DNA of 64,000 bases, taken from contig JACQAG010000055.1 in the NCBI GenBank assembly GCA_016195085.1, forward strand, positions 62,001 through 126,000, given 5' to 3'. The notes below the pieces were generated by a model. The model ran no database searches, was not told the origin of the DNA, and saw nothing but the letters and a program-made list of their open reading frames with translations. Shown here piece by piece: positions 36,140 through 45,841 of this stretch. The DNA comes from Pseudomonadota bacterium (GTDB taxonomy: Bacteria > Pseudomonadota > Alphaproteobacteria > SHVZ01). Made by a program: the position numbers and the translations under genes. Position 1 is the first letter of the stretch. Each line of letters begins with the position of its first letter.

Positions 36140-37813
36140 TCACACTCGCATCAGATGGATGTCGGTCTGCGGCTTCTTGCCGAGATGATCGTGGAGACAG
36201 CGGCGAAGTGCGACGCGAACCGCTTCGCGCACGAGATCGTCATCCCGCCGCGCGGCACCGCTCAAGCCAGCCACGGTATCGCGGGCGACATCGGCGGCCA
36301 ACGCCGACATCTCCGCCTCGCCCGCTTCCTCGATCACGCCTTGGAAGGTCACCACGGGATCGCCCCTGAGCTTGCCGTCGCGACTCAAGAGCAGCGTCAT
36401 CACGGCAGCGCCGTTGCGCATCAGCCGCCGGCGCGATCGGACCGCCTGGCCCTCGAGGGGTACCAGCCGCGTGCCGTCGAGGGCGAGCCTGCCGGTGGCG
36501 ACCTCTTCGACGATTCCGGCCGGACCCGGCGCCAGCCGGATCATGGCGCCGTTCTCGACCACGATCGACTGCGGCACCTGGCATTCGCCGGCGAGCTTGG
36601 CGTGCTCGATGAGATGCCGCATCTCGCCATGCACCGGGATGGCGATCTGGGGACGCACCCATTGGTACATGCGGACGAGCTCGTCGCGGTTCGGATGGCC
36701 GGAGACATGCACGCCGGCCTCGTCGCGTTCGGTCACGATTTCGACGCCGAGCCGGCTCAGCTGGTTCTGCAGGCGACCGATCGCCCGTTCGTTGCCGGGA
36801 ATGATGCGCGAGGAGAAGATCGCCACGTCGCCTGCTTCCAGCACGACATGGGGATGGCCGCCGCCGGCGATGCGGGCGAGCGCCGAGCGGGGCTCGCCTT
36901 GGCTACCGGTGCAGATGAGGAGCACCTTGTCGTTGGGCAGGAACCCGGCATCGTGTTCAGTGACGAAGGGCGGAATGTCGGTGAGATAGCCGGTCTCGCG
37001 CGCCGCATCGTAGATCCGCCACAGCGAGCGGCCGACGAGGGCGGCGTGCCTGCCATGGGCCTCGGCCACCCGCGCCAGGGTTTCGAGCCGGGCGACGTTG
37101 CTGGCGAAGCAGGCCACCGCCACACGGCGCTTGTAGCCCCCGACGAGGCGCATGAGATCGGCGCGAACCTCGGCCTCGGAGCCGGACTCCCCGGGTCGGA
37201 AGACATTGGTCGAGTCGCCGACGAGGGCCAGCACGCCCTCTTCGCCGAGGGCCCGGAGTGCGGGCTCATCGGCGATCTTGCCGATGAGCGGCTCCGGATC
37301 GAGCTTCCAATCCCCGGTGTGCAGGACCGTACCGGCGGACGTGCGGATGGCGAGCGCCATCGGTTCGGGGATCGAGTGGGTGAGACGGATCAGCTCGATA
37401 TCGAACGGGCCGACGGAGAACCGGCCTTCGACCGGGATTTCGATGAGGCTGACCCGGCGCAAGAGGTCCACCTCGGCGAGCTTGCGCTTCAGGAGCGCGG
37501 CGGTGAAAGGGGTCGCGTAAACCGGACAGGCGAGCTCGGGCCACAGATAGGGGATGGCGCCGATATGGTCTTCATGCGCGTGGGTGGCGACGATGCCCAC
37601 GAGATCGCGCCGACGCTCGGCGATCCAGGCCGGATCCGGCATGATCACCTCGATGCCCGGCGTGGTGTCGTCGCCGAAGGTGATGCCGCAATCGACGATC
37701 AGCCATTTGCCGCGATAGCCGTAGAGATTGAGGTTCATGCCGATCTCGCCGGCCCCGCCCAAGGGCAGGAACCTGAGCTCGGAGGTGCCGGAATCGTCGC
37801 CGCGCGGGCTCAT
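36140..37813 (-). CDS. rnj: ribonuclease J
   Basis: Metallo-beta-lactamase/beta-CASP nuclease with endo- and 5'-exonuclease activity in RNA decay and maturation. 557 residues. The metal site HAHEDH lies in IVATHAHEDHIGAIPYL near residue 74, with further ligands in HTGDWKLD near 165 and the beta-CASP motifs VACFASNVARLE, SGHPNRDELVRMYQW and PVHGEMRHLIEHAK. The ATG at 37813 overlaps the coaX stop by four bases (ATGA). The bioinformatic neighbour set birA-coaX-rnj-mce is conserved in alphaproteobacteria. Confidence 0.96.
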   Translation of the reverse strand: MSPRGDDSGTSELRFLPLGGAGEIGMNLNLYGYRGKWLIVDCGITFGDDTTPGIEVIMPDPAWIAERRRDLVGIVATHAHEDHIGAIPYLWPELACPVYATPFTAALLKRKLAEVDLLRRVSLIEIPVEGRFSVGPFDIELIRLTHSIPEPMALAIRTSAGTVLHTGDWKLDPEPLIGKIADEPALRALGEEGVLALVGDSTNVFRPGESGSEAEVRADLMRLVGGYKRRVAVACFASNVARLETLARVAEAHGRHAALVGRSLWRIYDAARETGYLTDIPPFVTEHDAGFLPNDKVLLICTGSQGEPRSALARIAGGGHPHVVLEAGDVAIFSSRIIPGNERAIGRLQNQLSRLGVEIVTERDEAGVHVSGHPNRDELVRMYQWVRPQIAIPVHGEMRHLIEHAKLAGECQVPQSIVVENGAMIRLAPGPAGIVEEVATGRLALDGTRLVPLEGQAVRSRRRLMRNGAAVMTLLLSRDGKLRGDPVVTFQGVIEEAGEAEMSALAADVARDTVAGLSGAARRDDDLVREAVRVALRRCLHDHLGKKPQTDIHLMRV

Positions 37814-38592
37814 GACGAACGGTTGAGGCGATGGATGTGGAGGAGTCCGCGCAAGGTCAGGTCCGGATCGAGATGCTCGATCGCCGGAATCGCATCGGCG
37901 AACAAGGGTGCCAGGCCGCCGGTGGTGATCACCTTCATCGGCCGCCCGAACTCCGCCTTGATGCGGGCGACGATGCCTTCCACCAGCCCGACATAGCCCC
38001 AGAACACCCCGGACTGCATGGCCGGCACGGTGGCCCGCCCGATGACGCTGGCCGGGCGTTTCAAGGCGATGTGCGGCAGCTTCGCCGCCGCCCGGTAGAG
38101 CGCATCGACCGACAGGTTCGGCCCGGGGGCGATGACGCCGCCGGCATAATTGCCCTCGCCGTCGATGACGTCGAAGGTGGTGGCGGTGCCGAAGTCGACG
38201 ACGATGGCGGGCCCGCCATAGTGACGGTGCGCCTCGGCGGCATTGACCAGCCGGTCCGCACCCGCCTCCTCGGGGCGCTCGATGGTCGCCCGCACGCCGA
38301 GATTGACCGCCGCCTCGCCGATGACCAAGGGCTCGCTGTCGAAATAGCGGCGGCAGAAGGTCTTGAGCTCGTAGAGGCCGTCGGGAACGACGCTGGCGAT
38401 GATGGTGTCGCGCACCTGCCCGCGCTCGATCCCGGCGATGTTGAGGAGCTGGATCAGCCACACCCCGTATTCGTCGGCGGTGCGCCTGGGGTCGGTCGCC
38501 GAACGCCAGGGACCGAGCATGGTTTCGCCGTCGAAGATGGCGAACTTGCAGTTGGTGTTGTTGGCGTTGATCGCAAGCAGCATTTCCGTCAT
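37810..38592 (-). CDS. coaX: type III pantothenate kinase CoaX
   Basis: Phosphorylates pantothenate, the first step to coenzyme A, with an ASKHA-fold kinase. 260 residues, the normal size. Landmarks are the N-terminal LAINANNTNCKFAIFDG near residues 5-21 and VVDFGTATTFDVIDGEGNY near residues 129-147. The first phosphate-loop Asp (DxGNTN in most relatives) is replaced by Asn (NANNTN); similar forms may be normal in related bacteria, so loss of activity is not implied. It overlaps birA by four bases and rnj by four bases, so all three are coupled. Confidence 0.93.
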   Translation of the reverse strand: MTEMLLAINANNTNCKFAIFDGETMLGPWRSATDPRRTADEYGVWLIQLLNIAGIERGQVRDTIIASVVPDGLYELKTFCRRYFDSEPLVIGEAAVNLGVRATIERPEEAGADRLVNAAEAHRHYGGPAIVVDFGTATTFDVIDGEGNYAGGVIAPGPNLSVDALYRAAAKLPHIALKRPASVIGRATVPAMQSGVFWGYVGLVEGIVARIKAEFGRPMKVITTGGLAPLFADAIPAIEHLDPDLTLRGLLHIHRLNRSS

Positions 38593-39341
38593 CCCGCCCC
38601 GAAGAAGATCTCGCCCGCGGCGATCGAGCGATGCCCGCCGGGCACGCCCAGCACCAGCGCGCCCGATTCATCCACGCCATCGAAGGTGCCGGACAACACG
38701 TCCCGCTCGAGGTTGACGCGGATGGTGGTCCCGCGGCCGAAGGCCTTCGCCAGCCATTCAGCCCGAATGGGCTCGAATCCCTCCGTCAACCACCGCTCCC
38801 AGCGCACCAGGAAAGCGCGAACGAAGACCTCGAGCGCCTTCTCGATATTGGGTTCGCCCCCGGCCGCGGCAACATGGGTGGCCGGATAGGGCGTCTCGGG
38901 TGGGTGGCTATCGAGGTTGATCCCCACGCCGACGACCAGCCACGGGGAGGCGCCGGCGGCGGCGGCGTCTCCTGCCTCCAGCAAGATCCCGGCGATCTTC
39001 GCCCCATCGAGGAGCACGTCGTTCGGCCATTTGAAGCGCACGGTCCGTCCCGGCGGCGCCAAGGCCTCGATCGCCTCGCCCACAGCAAGCGCCGCGGCAA
39101 AGGAGAGCTGCGCCACCGCCGCCAAGGGGCGCCCGGGCACCAGCAACAGCGAGACATAGAGATTCCCTCGCGGCGAGTGCCAAGCACGGCCTCTCCGCCC
39201 CGCGCCGGCGCTCTGCTCCAAGGCCCAGACGACGCTGGGCATGGCATCGCCAGCCTCGGCCAGCCGCCTGGCAAAGGCATTGGTGCTGTCGAGGCGTTCG
39301 AAAGCAAAGAGCCTGAGGCCGTTCGGCAGCGTTGGAGTCAC
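38589..39341 (-). CDS. birA: biotin-[acetyl-CoA-carboxylase] ligase
   Basis: Attaches biotin to the carboxyl carrier protein of acetyl-CoA carboxylase. 250 residues: only the catalytic and C-terminal SH3-like domains are present, with no N-terminal helix-turn-helix, so unlike E. coli BirA it is not a repressor. The biotin-AMP loop is AGRRGRAWHSPRGNLYVSLL near residues 47-66, and RFKWPNDVLLDGAKIAGILL near 102-121 is the second active-site block. It follows nuoN in the same direction. Confidence 0.94.
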   Translation of the reverse strand: MTPTLPNGLRLFAFERLDSTNAFARRLAEAGDAMPSVVWALEQSAGAGRRGRAWHSPRGNLYVSLLLVPGRPLAAVAQLSFAAALAVGEAIEALAPPGRTVRFKWPNDVLLDGAKIAGILLEAGDAAAAGASPWLVVGVGINLDSHPPETPYPATHVAAAGGEPNIEKALEVFVRAFLVRWERWLTEGFEPIRAEWLAKAFGRGTTIRVNLERDVLSGTFDGVDESGALVLGVPGGHRSIAAGEIFFGAG

Positions 39342-39416
39342 GGGCCAGGGGCGGTCCAGGAGGGGGTGAGGATCACTCCCTCCCTGCTTGCTCGAAGAAG
39401 GGGGATGGACCCGGCA

Positions 39417-40868
39417 TCATGACGGAAACAGGGCCCGCGCGGCAGCTTCCGCATAGGTGAACAAGGGCCCGGGATAGACGAAGAACAACAGGGTGACGGC
39501 AGCGGTGCCGAACTGCACCCAGCCGAGGTCGCGGGCGATCGGGCGATCGAGCTGATCCACGGGCTCGTCGAAATACATCACCTTGACGATCCTCAGATAG
39601 TAGTAGGCCCCGACCACGCTCGACAGCACGCCGATGACCGCCAGCGTGTATTGGCCGGCTTGGATGGCGGCGAGAAACACGTAGAGCTTGCCGAAGAAGC
39701 CGGCGAGCGGCGGGATGCCGGCCATCGAGAACATGAAGATCGCGAGCCCCAGCGCCATCATCGGATGGGTCTTGGAGAGGCCGGAAAGATCGGTGATCTC
39801 TTCGACCAGGCGCCCGCGGCGACGCATGGAGAGCACGCAGGCGAAGGTCCCGGCGCTCATGAAGACATAGATCGCCATGTAGATGAGCACGCCGCGCATG
39901 CCGCCTTCATTGCCGGCGGCTAGCCCGATCAGCGCATAACCCATATGGCCGATCGAGCTATAAGCAAGTAGCCGCTTGATGTTGCGCTGGTTGATGGCGG
40001 CGAAGGCGCCGAGCAGCATCGAGCCGATGGAGATCAGCACGATGATCGGCTGCCAATCCTGGGTGGCCAACCCGAAGGGAGCGGTCATGACCCTGAGCAG
40101 TAGGATCATCGCCGCAAACTTGGGTGCCAGCGCCAAGAGCGCCGTCACCGGCGTGGGGGCGCCTTCGTATACGTCCGGCGTCCACATATGGAACGGCACC
40201 GCCGACACTTTGAAGGCCAGGCCGGCCACCAGGAACACCAGACCGAAGATGACGCCGATGGGCAAGCTGTCGGCGCGGGACAGCGCCAAGCCGATGGCAT
40301 CGAAATTGGTCGTGCCGGTGCTGCCATAGATCAACGAGGCGCCGTAGAGCAGCAGGCCCGAGGACAAGGCACCGAGGACGAAGTATTTCAGCCCGGCCTC
40401 GGTCGAAGATTGGGAGTCTCGGCGAAACGCCGCCACGACGTAAAGCGCCAGGCTCTGCAGTTCGATGGAGAGATAGAGGCTGATCAGGTCGTTGGCCGAG
40501 ACCATCATGATCATGCCCAGGGTCGAGAACAGCACCAGCAACGGGAACTCGAAGCGCTGCATGTCTTCGCGCCTGAGATAGTCATGCGACATGATCACGG
40601 CGATGGCCGAGCCCATGAGGATGAAGACCTTGGCGAACACCGCCAGCCCGTCGGTGACGAACAGCCCGCGCATGGTCACCACGCGGCCGCCATGACCGCC
40701 CATCAGCACCAGGATAGCGGTCACCGCGAGCGAGGCCACGACCAGCCAGGAGACCTGCCTGGTGGATCCATTGCCTTGGAAGACGCCGATGAGCAACAGC
40801 GCCATGCCGGCGAGCGCCAGGAAGATCTCGGGCAAGGTGGGCAGCAACTGCAATTCGGAAACCTGCAT
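39417..40868 (-). CDS. nuoN: NADH-quinone oxidoreductase subunit N
   Basis: Antiporter-like proton-pumping subunit of complex I. 483 residues with about 14 helices. Typical ND2/NuoN blocks are [20 protein letters not shown], the Glu-containing [37 protein letters not shown] and [19 protein letters not shown] with its key Lys. The C-terminal helices end in [17 protein letters not shown]. It is the last gene of the nuo operon and is followed by birA. Confidence 0.96.
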   Translation of the reverse strand: MQVSELQLLPTLPEIFLALAGMALLLIGVFQGNGSTRQVSWLVVASLAVTAILVLMGGHGGRVVTMRGLFVTDGLAVFAKVFILMGSAIAVIMSHDYLRREDMQRFEFPLLVLFSTLGMIMMVSANDLISLYLSIELQSLALYVVAAFRRDSQSSTEAGLKYFVLGALSSGLLLYGASLIYGSTGTTNFDAIGLALSRADSLPIGVIFGLVFLVAGLAFKVSAVPFHMWTPDVYEGAPTPVTALLALAPKFAAMILLLRVMTAPFGLATQDWQPIIVLISIGSMLLGAFAAINQRNIKRLLAYSSIGHMGYALIGLAAGNEGGMRGVLIYMAIYVFMSAGTFACVLSMRRRGRLVEEITDLSGLSKTHPMMALGLAIFMFSMAGIPPLAGFFGKLYVFLAAIQAGQYTLAVIGVLSSVVGAYYYLRIVKVMYFDEPVDQLDRPIARDLGWVQFGTAAVTLLFFVYPGPLFTYAEAAARALFPS

Positions 40869-40872
40869 CGTC

Positions 40873-42238
40873 CTAGTACCGGTTGTCGGTGAGGAGGCGA
40901 AGATCGCCCTTGGGCAGATGGGCGACGGCGCGTGGGCCCGGCGGAGCCGCGAGCGACAGCTCGTAGCGCGCCACGAGGTTGAGCACCGAGGCGTTCATCG
41001 GCTTCAAGAACGAGGTGGGATAGATCCCCATCCAGAAGGTGACGAGCACGAGCGGGGCGAAGACCGCGATCTCGCGCGGGCTCAGATCCAAGATGACCTT
41101 GAGGTCCGGCTTCTCCAGCACGCCGAAGATGACCCGGCGATAGAGATAAAGCATGTAGGCCGCCCCCAGGATGCAGCCGGTGGTGCCGAGGAACGCCACC
41201 CAGGTATTTACCTGGAAGGCGCCCAGCAGCACCAGGAACTCGCCGACGAAGCCGCTGGTGCCCGGCAGTCCGACGCTCGCGAGCGTGAACACCATGAACA
41301 CGAATGCGTAGCGCGGCATGCGATGCACCAGACCGCCATAGCGGGTGATGTCGCGGGAATGGATGCGGTCATAGACGACACCGACGATAAGGAACAGCGC
41401 GGCGGAGACGACGCCATGGCTCAGCATCTGGATGAGGGCACCCTGGATCGCCTGCAGATTGAGGGTGAAGATGCCGATGGTGACGATACCCATATGGGCG
41501 ACCGAGGAATAGGCGATCAGCTTCTTCATGTCCTCCTGGGCCAGCGCCACCAGCGAGGTGTAGATGATCGCCACGACCGAGAGCGTGTAGATGAGCGGCG
41601 TGAACAGCTCGGTCGCCGCCGGCAGCATCGGCACCGAGAAGCGGATGAAGCCGTAGGCTCCCATCTTCAGGAGCACGCCCGCGAGGATGACCGAGCCCGC
41701 GGTCGGCGCCTCGACATGCGCATCCGGCAGCCAGGTGTGCACCGGCCACATCGGCACCTTGACCGAGAAGGACGATGATGAGGAACATCGGGATCAGCAC
41801 TCCCTCGAAGAACAGATAGAACAGCACGAAGTCGAGCGCCGCGAACATGCCGACCATCAAGGTCTCGAGCACGAGGAAGGCGACCATGTACTCCTTGACC
41901 CGGCTCTGGATCGCCTGCCAGCTCGCCAGCACGCAGATCGGCGTCAGAAAGGTCGACAACAGCACGAAGAACATCGAAATCCCGTCGACACCCATGTGGT
42001 AGTTGATCCCGTAGGCGGGGATCCAGGACGCGGACTCGACGAATTGGAAATCGGCGCTGTCGGTGTCGAAATTCGTCCACAGCGGCAGCGACAAGAGGAA
42101 GGTGATGAGCGAGGTCCAGAGCGCGATGCTGCGGGCATTGCGGGCGACGATGTCCTCCGAGCCGCGGGAGAGGAGGATGAAGGCGGCCCCCACCAGCGGC
42201 AGGAAGGTGACCAGGCTCAAGAGCGGCCAATCGGACAT
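40873..42238 (-). pseudogene. nuoM: NADH-quinone oxidoreductase subunit M, internally deleted and frameshifted
   Basis: Antiporter-like subunit of complex I, broken here. From the ATG at 42238 the frame encodes normal NuoM N-terminal sequence through [13 protein letters not shown], about 155 codons. At about 41772/41773 it shifts directly to sequence that in another frame reads [20 protein letters not shown] and continues to a normal C-terminus and stop at 40873. About 60 codons that normally join these blocks (the FKFFLYTLLGS region around helices 7-8, with its key Lys) are absent, and the length change is not a multiple of three. Translation from the start would end at 41369 with unrelated sequence. 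All neighbouring nuo genes are intact, so an assembly or collapse error is possible. Confidence 0.88.
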
Positions 42239-42240
42239 GG

Positions 42241-44175
42241 CTAGCGGACCTGCCGGTAAAGGTAGAAGGACACCAGCACGACGACGCCGATCAGCATCGC
42301 GAAGGCGTAATGGTAGACATAGCCGGTCTGCAGCCGGCCCGCCCTGCGGGCGAGATCGCGGGTGACCGCGGCGAAGCCGTCCGGTCCGAGGCCGTCGATG
42401 ATGGCGCCGTCGCCCGCCTTCCACAGGCCGCGGCCGATGGCGAAGGCCGGGCGCACGAACAGCCAGTCATAGAGCTCGTCGAAGTACCACTTGTTGAGCA
42501 GGAAGAGGTAGAGGCCGCGGAAGCGCCGGGCCATGACCCCGGGCCATTCCGGCCTGAGGATGTACATCACATAGGCCAGCGCGATGCCGATGATCGCCAT
42601 GATCGTCGGCATGAGCTCGACCATCAGCGGCACGTGGTGGCTGACCTCGATCGGATCGGGATCGACGAGAATGGTGATGGAACGCGCCCAGAACTGCGTC
42701 CGGCCCTCGCCGACGAGATCGAAATGCAGCAGCAGGCCGGCGAACATCGCTCCGGCCGCCAGCACATAGAGCGGCGCCAGCATCACCTGCGGCGACTCGT
42801 GCACATGCTCCATGACGTGGCGATCGGCACGCGGCTTGCCGTGGAAGGTCATGAACAGCAGCCGCCAGGAATAGAACGCGGTCATCAGCGAGGCGGCGAT
42901 GCCGAGCCAGAACGCGAAATGGGCAACTCCGGTGCCAGCGGCCCAGGCGGCGTCCAAGATCTGATCCTTGGAATAGTAGCCGGAGAAGATCGGCACGCCG
43001 GCGAGCGCCAGGCTGCCGATCCACATCAAAGCGTAGGTGATCGGGATCTTCCGCCAGATGCCGCCCATCTTGCGCATGTCCTGCTCGTTCGACATGGCAT
43101 GGATCACCGAGCCGGCGCCGAGAAACAGCAACGCCTTGAAGAAGGCGTGGGTCAAGAGGTGGAACATCGCCGCCTCATAAGCCGACACGCCGGCAGCGAA
43201 GAACATGTAGCCGAGCTGGCTGCAGGTCGAATAGGCGATCACCCGCTTGATGTCGTTCTGCACCAGGCCGATGGTGGCGGCGAAGAATGCCGTCGAGCCG
43301 CCGACGATGGTGACGACCGCGAGCGCGGTGGGAGAGAGCTCGAAGAGCGGCGAGAGCCGGCAGACCATGAACACGCCGGCCGTGACCATGGTGGCGGCGT
43401 GGATGAGCGCCGAGACCGGCGTCGGCCCCTCCATGGCGTCGGGAAGCCAGGTATGGAGGCCGAGCTGGGCCGACTTGCCCATGGCGCCCACGAACAGGAG
43501 GAGGCAGATGACAGTGAGCGCGTGCCAGTCATGGCCGAGGAAGTTCAGGCTGGCGCCGGCCTTTCCCGGGGCGGCGGCGAACACCGTATCGAAGCTGACG
43601 GCATCGAACAGGAAGAACACGCCCATGATGCCAAGCGCGAAGCCGAAATCGCCGACGCGGTTGACGACGAAGGCCTTGATCGCCGCGGCGTTGGCCGAAG
43701 GCCGGTCGTACCAGAAGCCGATCAGGAGATAGGAGCAGAGCCCGACGCCTTCCCAGCCGAAGTAGAGCTGCAGGAAGTTGTCCGCGGTCACCAGCGCCAG
43801 CATGAAGAAGGTGAAGAGGCTGAGATAAGCCATGAACCGCGGCACCGACGGGTCATGGCTCATATAGCCGATCGAATAGATGTGGATCATGCAGGAGACG
43901 AGGGTGACCATCGCCACCATCGAGGCCGACAAGGAGTCGTAGCGGAGCGACCAGGCGACATCGAAGGCACCCGAGGAGATCCAGGTGAAGACCTCGATGG
44001 TGCGCACATTGCCGACCAGGCACACATCGACGAAGAGGAAGGCGCCGAGGACGGAGGCGAGGCCTAAGAGCCCGCAGGTGACGAGCTGCGCGCCCAGGTC
44101 GCCGATCCAGCGACCGAAGAAGCCGGCGATGAAGGCGCCGATAAGCGGCAGGAAGACGATCGAGGCAACCAGCAA
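42241..44175 (-). CDS. nuoL: NADH-quinone oxidoreductase subunit L
   Basis: Largest antiporter-like proton-pumping subunit of complex I, 644 residues with about 16 helices, of which the last spans the end of the long lateral helix HL. Landmarks are NFLQLYFGWEGVGLCSYLLIGFW (split around residues 127-150), the Lys-containing GKSAQLGLHTWLPDAMEGPT near residues 229-248, and AAFFLSLFTAFYSW-like ASLMTAFYSWRLLFMTF. The start is five bases before nuoK's end. The C-terminus lies two bases from the nuoM start. Confidence 0.97.
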   Translation of the reverse strand: MLVASIVFLPLIGAFIAGFFGRWIGDLGAQLVTCGLLGLASVLGAFLFVDVCLVGNVRTIEVFTWISSGAFDVAWSLRYDSLSASMVAMVTLVSCMIHIYSIGYMSHDPSVPRFMAYLSLFTFFMLALVTADNFLQLYFGWEGVGLCSYLLIGFWYDRPSANAAAIKAFVVNRVGDFGFALGIMGVFFLFDAVSFDTVFAAAPGKAGASLNFLGHDWHALTVICLLLFVGAMGKSAQLGLHTWLPDAMEGPTPVSALIHAATMVTAGVFMVCRLSPLFELSPTALAVVTIVGGSTAFFAATIGLVQNDIKRVIAYSTCSQLGYMFFAAGVSAYEAAMFHLLTHAFFKALLFLGAGSVIHAMSNEQDMRKMGGIWRKIPITYALMWIGSLALAGVPIFSGYYSKDQILDAAWAAGTGVAHFAFWLGIAASLMTAFYSWRLLFMTFHGKPRADRHVMEHVHESPQVMLAPLYVLAAGAMFAGLLLHFDLVGEGRTQFWARSITILVDPDPIEVSHHVPLMVELMPTIMAIIGIALAYVMYILRPEWPGVMARRFRGLYLFLLNKWYFDELYDWLFVRPAFAIGRGLWKAGDGAIIDGLGPDGFAAVTRDLARRAGRLQTGYVYHYAFAMLIGVVVLVSFYLYRQVR

Positions 44176-44179
44176 GAGT

Positions 44180-44491
44180 TCAGCCCTTCATGAGGTTGAT
44201 GTCTTCCACCGCGATCGAGCCGCGCTGGCGGAAATAGATGACGATGATGGCAAGCCCGATCGCCGCTTCGGCCGCCGCCACGGTCAGCACGAACATGGCG
44301 AAGACCTGTCCGACGAGGTCCCCCAGATGGGCCGAGAAGGCGACGAGGTTGATGTTGACCGCGAGCAGCATCAGCTCGATCGACATCAAGATGATGATGA
44401 CGTTCTTGCGGTTGAGAAAGATGCCGAAGATGCCGAGCGTGAACAGGATGGCGGCGACGGTGAGGTAGTGGGAAAGCCCGATCTCGAGCAT
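44180..44491 (-). CDS. nuoK: NADH-quinone oxidoreductase subunit K
   Basis: Small membrane subunit of complex I that forms part of the proton path. 103 residues with three helices. The two key glutamates are visible in [19 protein letters not shown] near residues 34-52 and [15 protein letters not shown] near residues 69-83. It starts three bases after the stop of nuoJ and precedes nuoL by four bases. Confidence 0.97.
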   Translation of the reverse strand: MLEIGLSHYLTVAAILFTLGIFGIFLNRKNVIIILMSIELMLLAVNINLVAFSAHLGDLVGQVFAMFVLTVAAAEAAIGLAIIVIYFRQRGSIAVEDINLMKG

Positions 44492-44494
44492 GGC

Positions 44495-45103
44495 TCAGAC
44501 GCCTCCCCCGGTCGGCACCTTGACGACCGTGACCGTCTCCTCGCGGCGGCGGGCGAGCTGGCGCTGGATGTCCTGCCGGCGCACACCTTCGCGGGTCCGC
44601 AAGGTGAGCACGATCGCCCCGATCATCGCCACCAGCAGCACCATGCCGGAGGCTTGGAAAAGATAGATGTAGTCGGTGTAGAGCACACGGCCGAGGGCCG
44701 CCGTGTTGGTGACCTCGGTTGCCGGCTGCAACGGCTGCAAGGTCATCACTTCGGGCACGAAGGCCCAGGTGGCGAAGCCCAGCACCAGCTCGGCCAGCAG
44801 GATGATGCCGACCAGCCCGCCGATCGGCAGGTATTGCAACGCTCCATGGCGAAGCTCCGCGATGTTCACATCCAGCATCATGACGACGAAGAGGAACAGC
44901 ACCGCCACGGCGCCGACATAGACGACGACCAGGATCATCGCCAGGAACTCGGCGCCGAGGAGGAGGAACAAGGCGGCGGCGTTGAAGAAAGCGAGCACCA
45001 GGAACAGCACGGAATGCACCGCATTGCGCGCCGAGATCACCATCACTCCGGAGGCGACGGCGATGGCGGCAAACAGATAGAAGCTCAAAGCGTGTACGAT
45101 CAT
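44495..45103 (-). CDS. nuoJ: NADH-quinone oxidoreductase subunit J
   Basis: Membrane subunit of complex I, 202 residues. Five helices are expected; visible blocks are FYLFAAIAVASGVMVISARN, VLFLVLAFFNAAALFLLLGAEFL (with breaks), and the conserved ILVVVYVGAVAVLFLFVVMML, which contains the pi-bulge region of helix 3. The C-terminal tail is charged. The start follows a 181-base gap that contains palindromic repeat R4, the only large gap inside the operon. Confidence 0.96.
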   Translation of the reverse strand: MIVHALSFYLFAAIAVASGVMVISARNAVHSVLFLVLAFFNAAALFLLLGAEFLAMILVVVYVGAVAVLFLFVVMMLDVNIAELRHGALQYLPIGGLVGIILLAELVLGFATWAFVPEVMTLQPLQPATEVTNTAALGRVLYTDYIYLFQASGMVLLVAMIGAIVLTLRTREGVRRQDIQRQLARRREETVTVVKVPTGGGV

Positions 45104-45150
45104 GCCGCCCCCCGGCGATCGTTATGGTGGAAACACGGCATCGGCACCAC

Positions 45151-45262
45151 TGACCGCCCCCACCCTTGCCCTCCCCCACCTTCGGCGGGGGAGGGAATCG
45201 GAGGCTGATCATGCTCCCTCCCCCGTGCGGAGCGCGGGGGAGGGTCGGGGGGGGGGCAACGC
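45151..45262. repeat. GC-rich palindromic repeat R4 inside the nuo operon
   Basis: Lies between nuoI and nuoJ. It has two stems, CCCTCCCCCACC-type with CGGGGGAGGG (45168-45193) and CCCTCCCCCG with CGGGGGAGGG (45221-45244), around a central TGATCA. Positions 45156-45187 match the uvrA-downstream repeat R1 at 27 of 32 bases. A run of ten G at 45248-45257 is prone to slippage. It may cause partial termination between the peripheral-arm and membrane-arm genes. Confidence 0.75.
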
Positions 45263-45284
45263 GGCATGGTCAGACCGTGCGACA

Positions 45285-45773
45285 TCATCGATAAGGCGCG
45301 TCCAACAGGAGGTTGGCGGCGATCTCGGTCTCCCAGCGGTCGCCGTTCGCCAGCAGCTTGTCCTTGTTGTAGAAGAGTTCTTGGCGGCTCTCCGCGGCGA
45401 ATTCGAAGTTCGGCCCCTGGACGATCGCATCCACCGGACAAGCTTCCTGGCAGAAGCCGCAATAAATGCATTTGGTCATGTCGATGTCGTAGCGGGTGGT
45501 GCGGCGGCTGCCATCCTCGCGCGGCTCGGCCTCGATGGTGATGGCCAGGGCCGGACAGACCGCCTCGCACAGCTTGCAGGCGATGCAGCGCTCCTCGCCG
45601 GTCGCGTAGCGGCGGAGCGCATGCTCACCGCGAAAGCGCGGGCTCAGCGGCCCCTTCTCATAGGGATAATTCAGCGTCACCTTCGGCTTGAAAAAATAGC
45701 TGAGCGTCAGCGCCATCCCCGAGAAGAGCTCGGAGAGCAGCAGGCTGCGCGCGCCGCGGTCAAGAAACGCCAT
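45285..45773 (-). CDS. nuoI: NADH-quinone oxidoreductase subunit I
   Basis: Carries the two [4Fe-4S] clusters N6a and N6b that pass electrons to NuoB in complex I. 162 residues. Cluster ligands are in [16 protein letters not shown] near residues 62-77 and [16 protein letters not shown] near residues 101-116. The N-terminal segment [20 protein letters not shown] is an amphipathic membrane-binding helix typical of this subunit. It lies 68 bases downstream of nuoH. Confidence 0.97.
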   Translation of the reverse strand: MAFLDRGARSLLLSELFSGMALTLSYFFKPKVTLNYPYEKGPLSPRFRGEHALRRYATGEERCIACKLCEAVCPALAITIEAEPREDGSRRTTRYDIDMTKCIYCGFCQEACPVDAIVQGPNFEFAAESRQELFYNKDKLLANGDRWETEIAANLLLDAPYR

Positions 45774-45841
45774 GTTTCAATCCCTCCTCCAGGCACCCAG
45801 CCCCCGTAGCGCCGGCGGGCCAGGCCGCACCCGGAATAAGC

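Noticed and set aside
41369-42238. Programmed frameshift in nuoM
   Set aside because: A frameshift alone would not explain the absence of about 60 conserved codons; deletion or assembly error is simpler. No slippery heptamer is seen at the junction.
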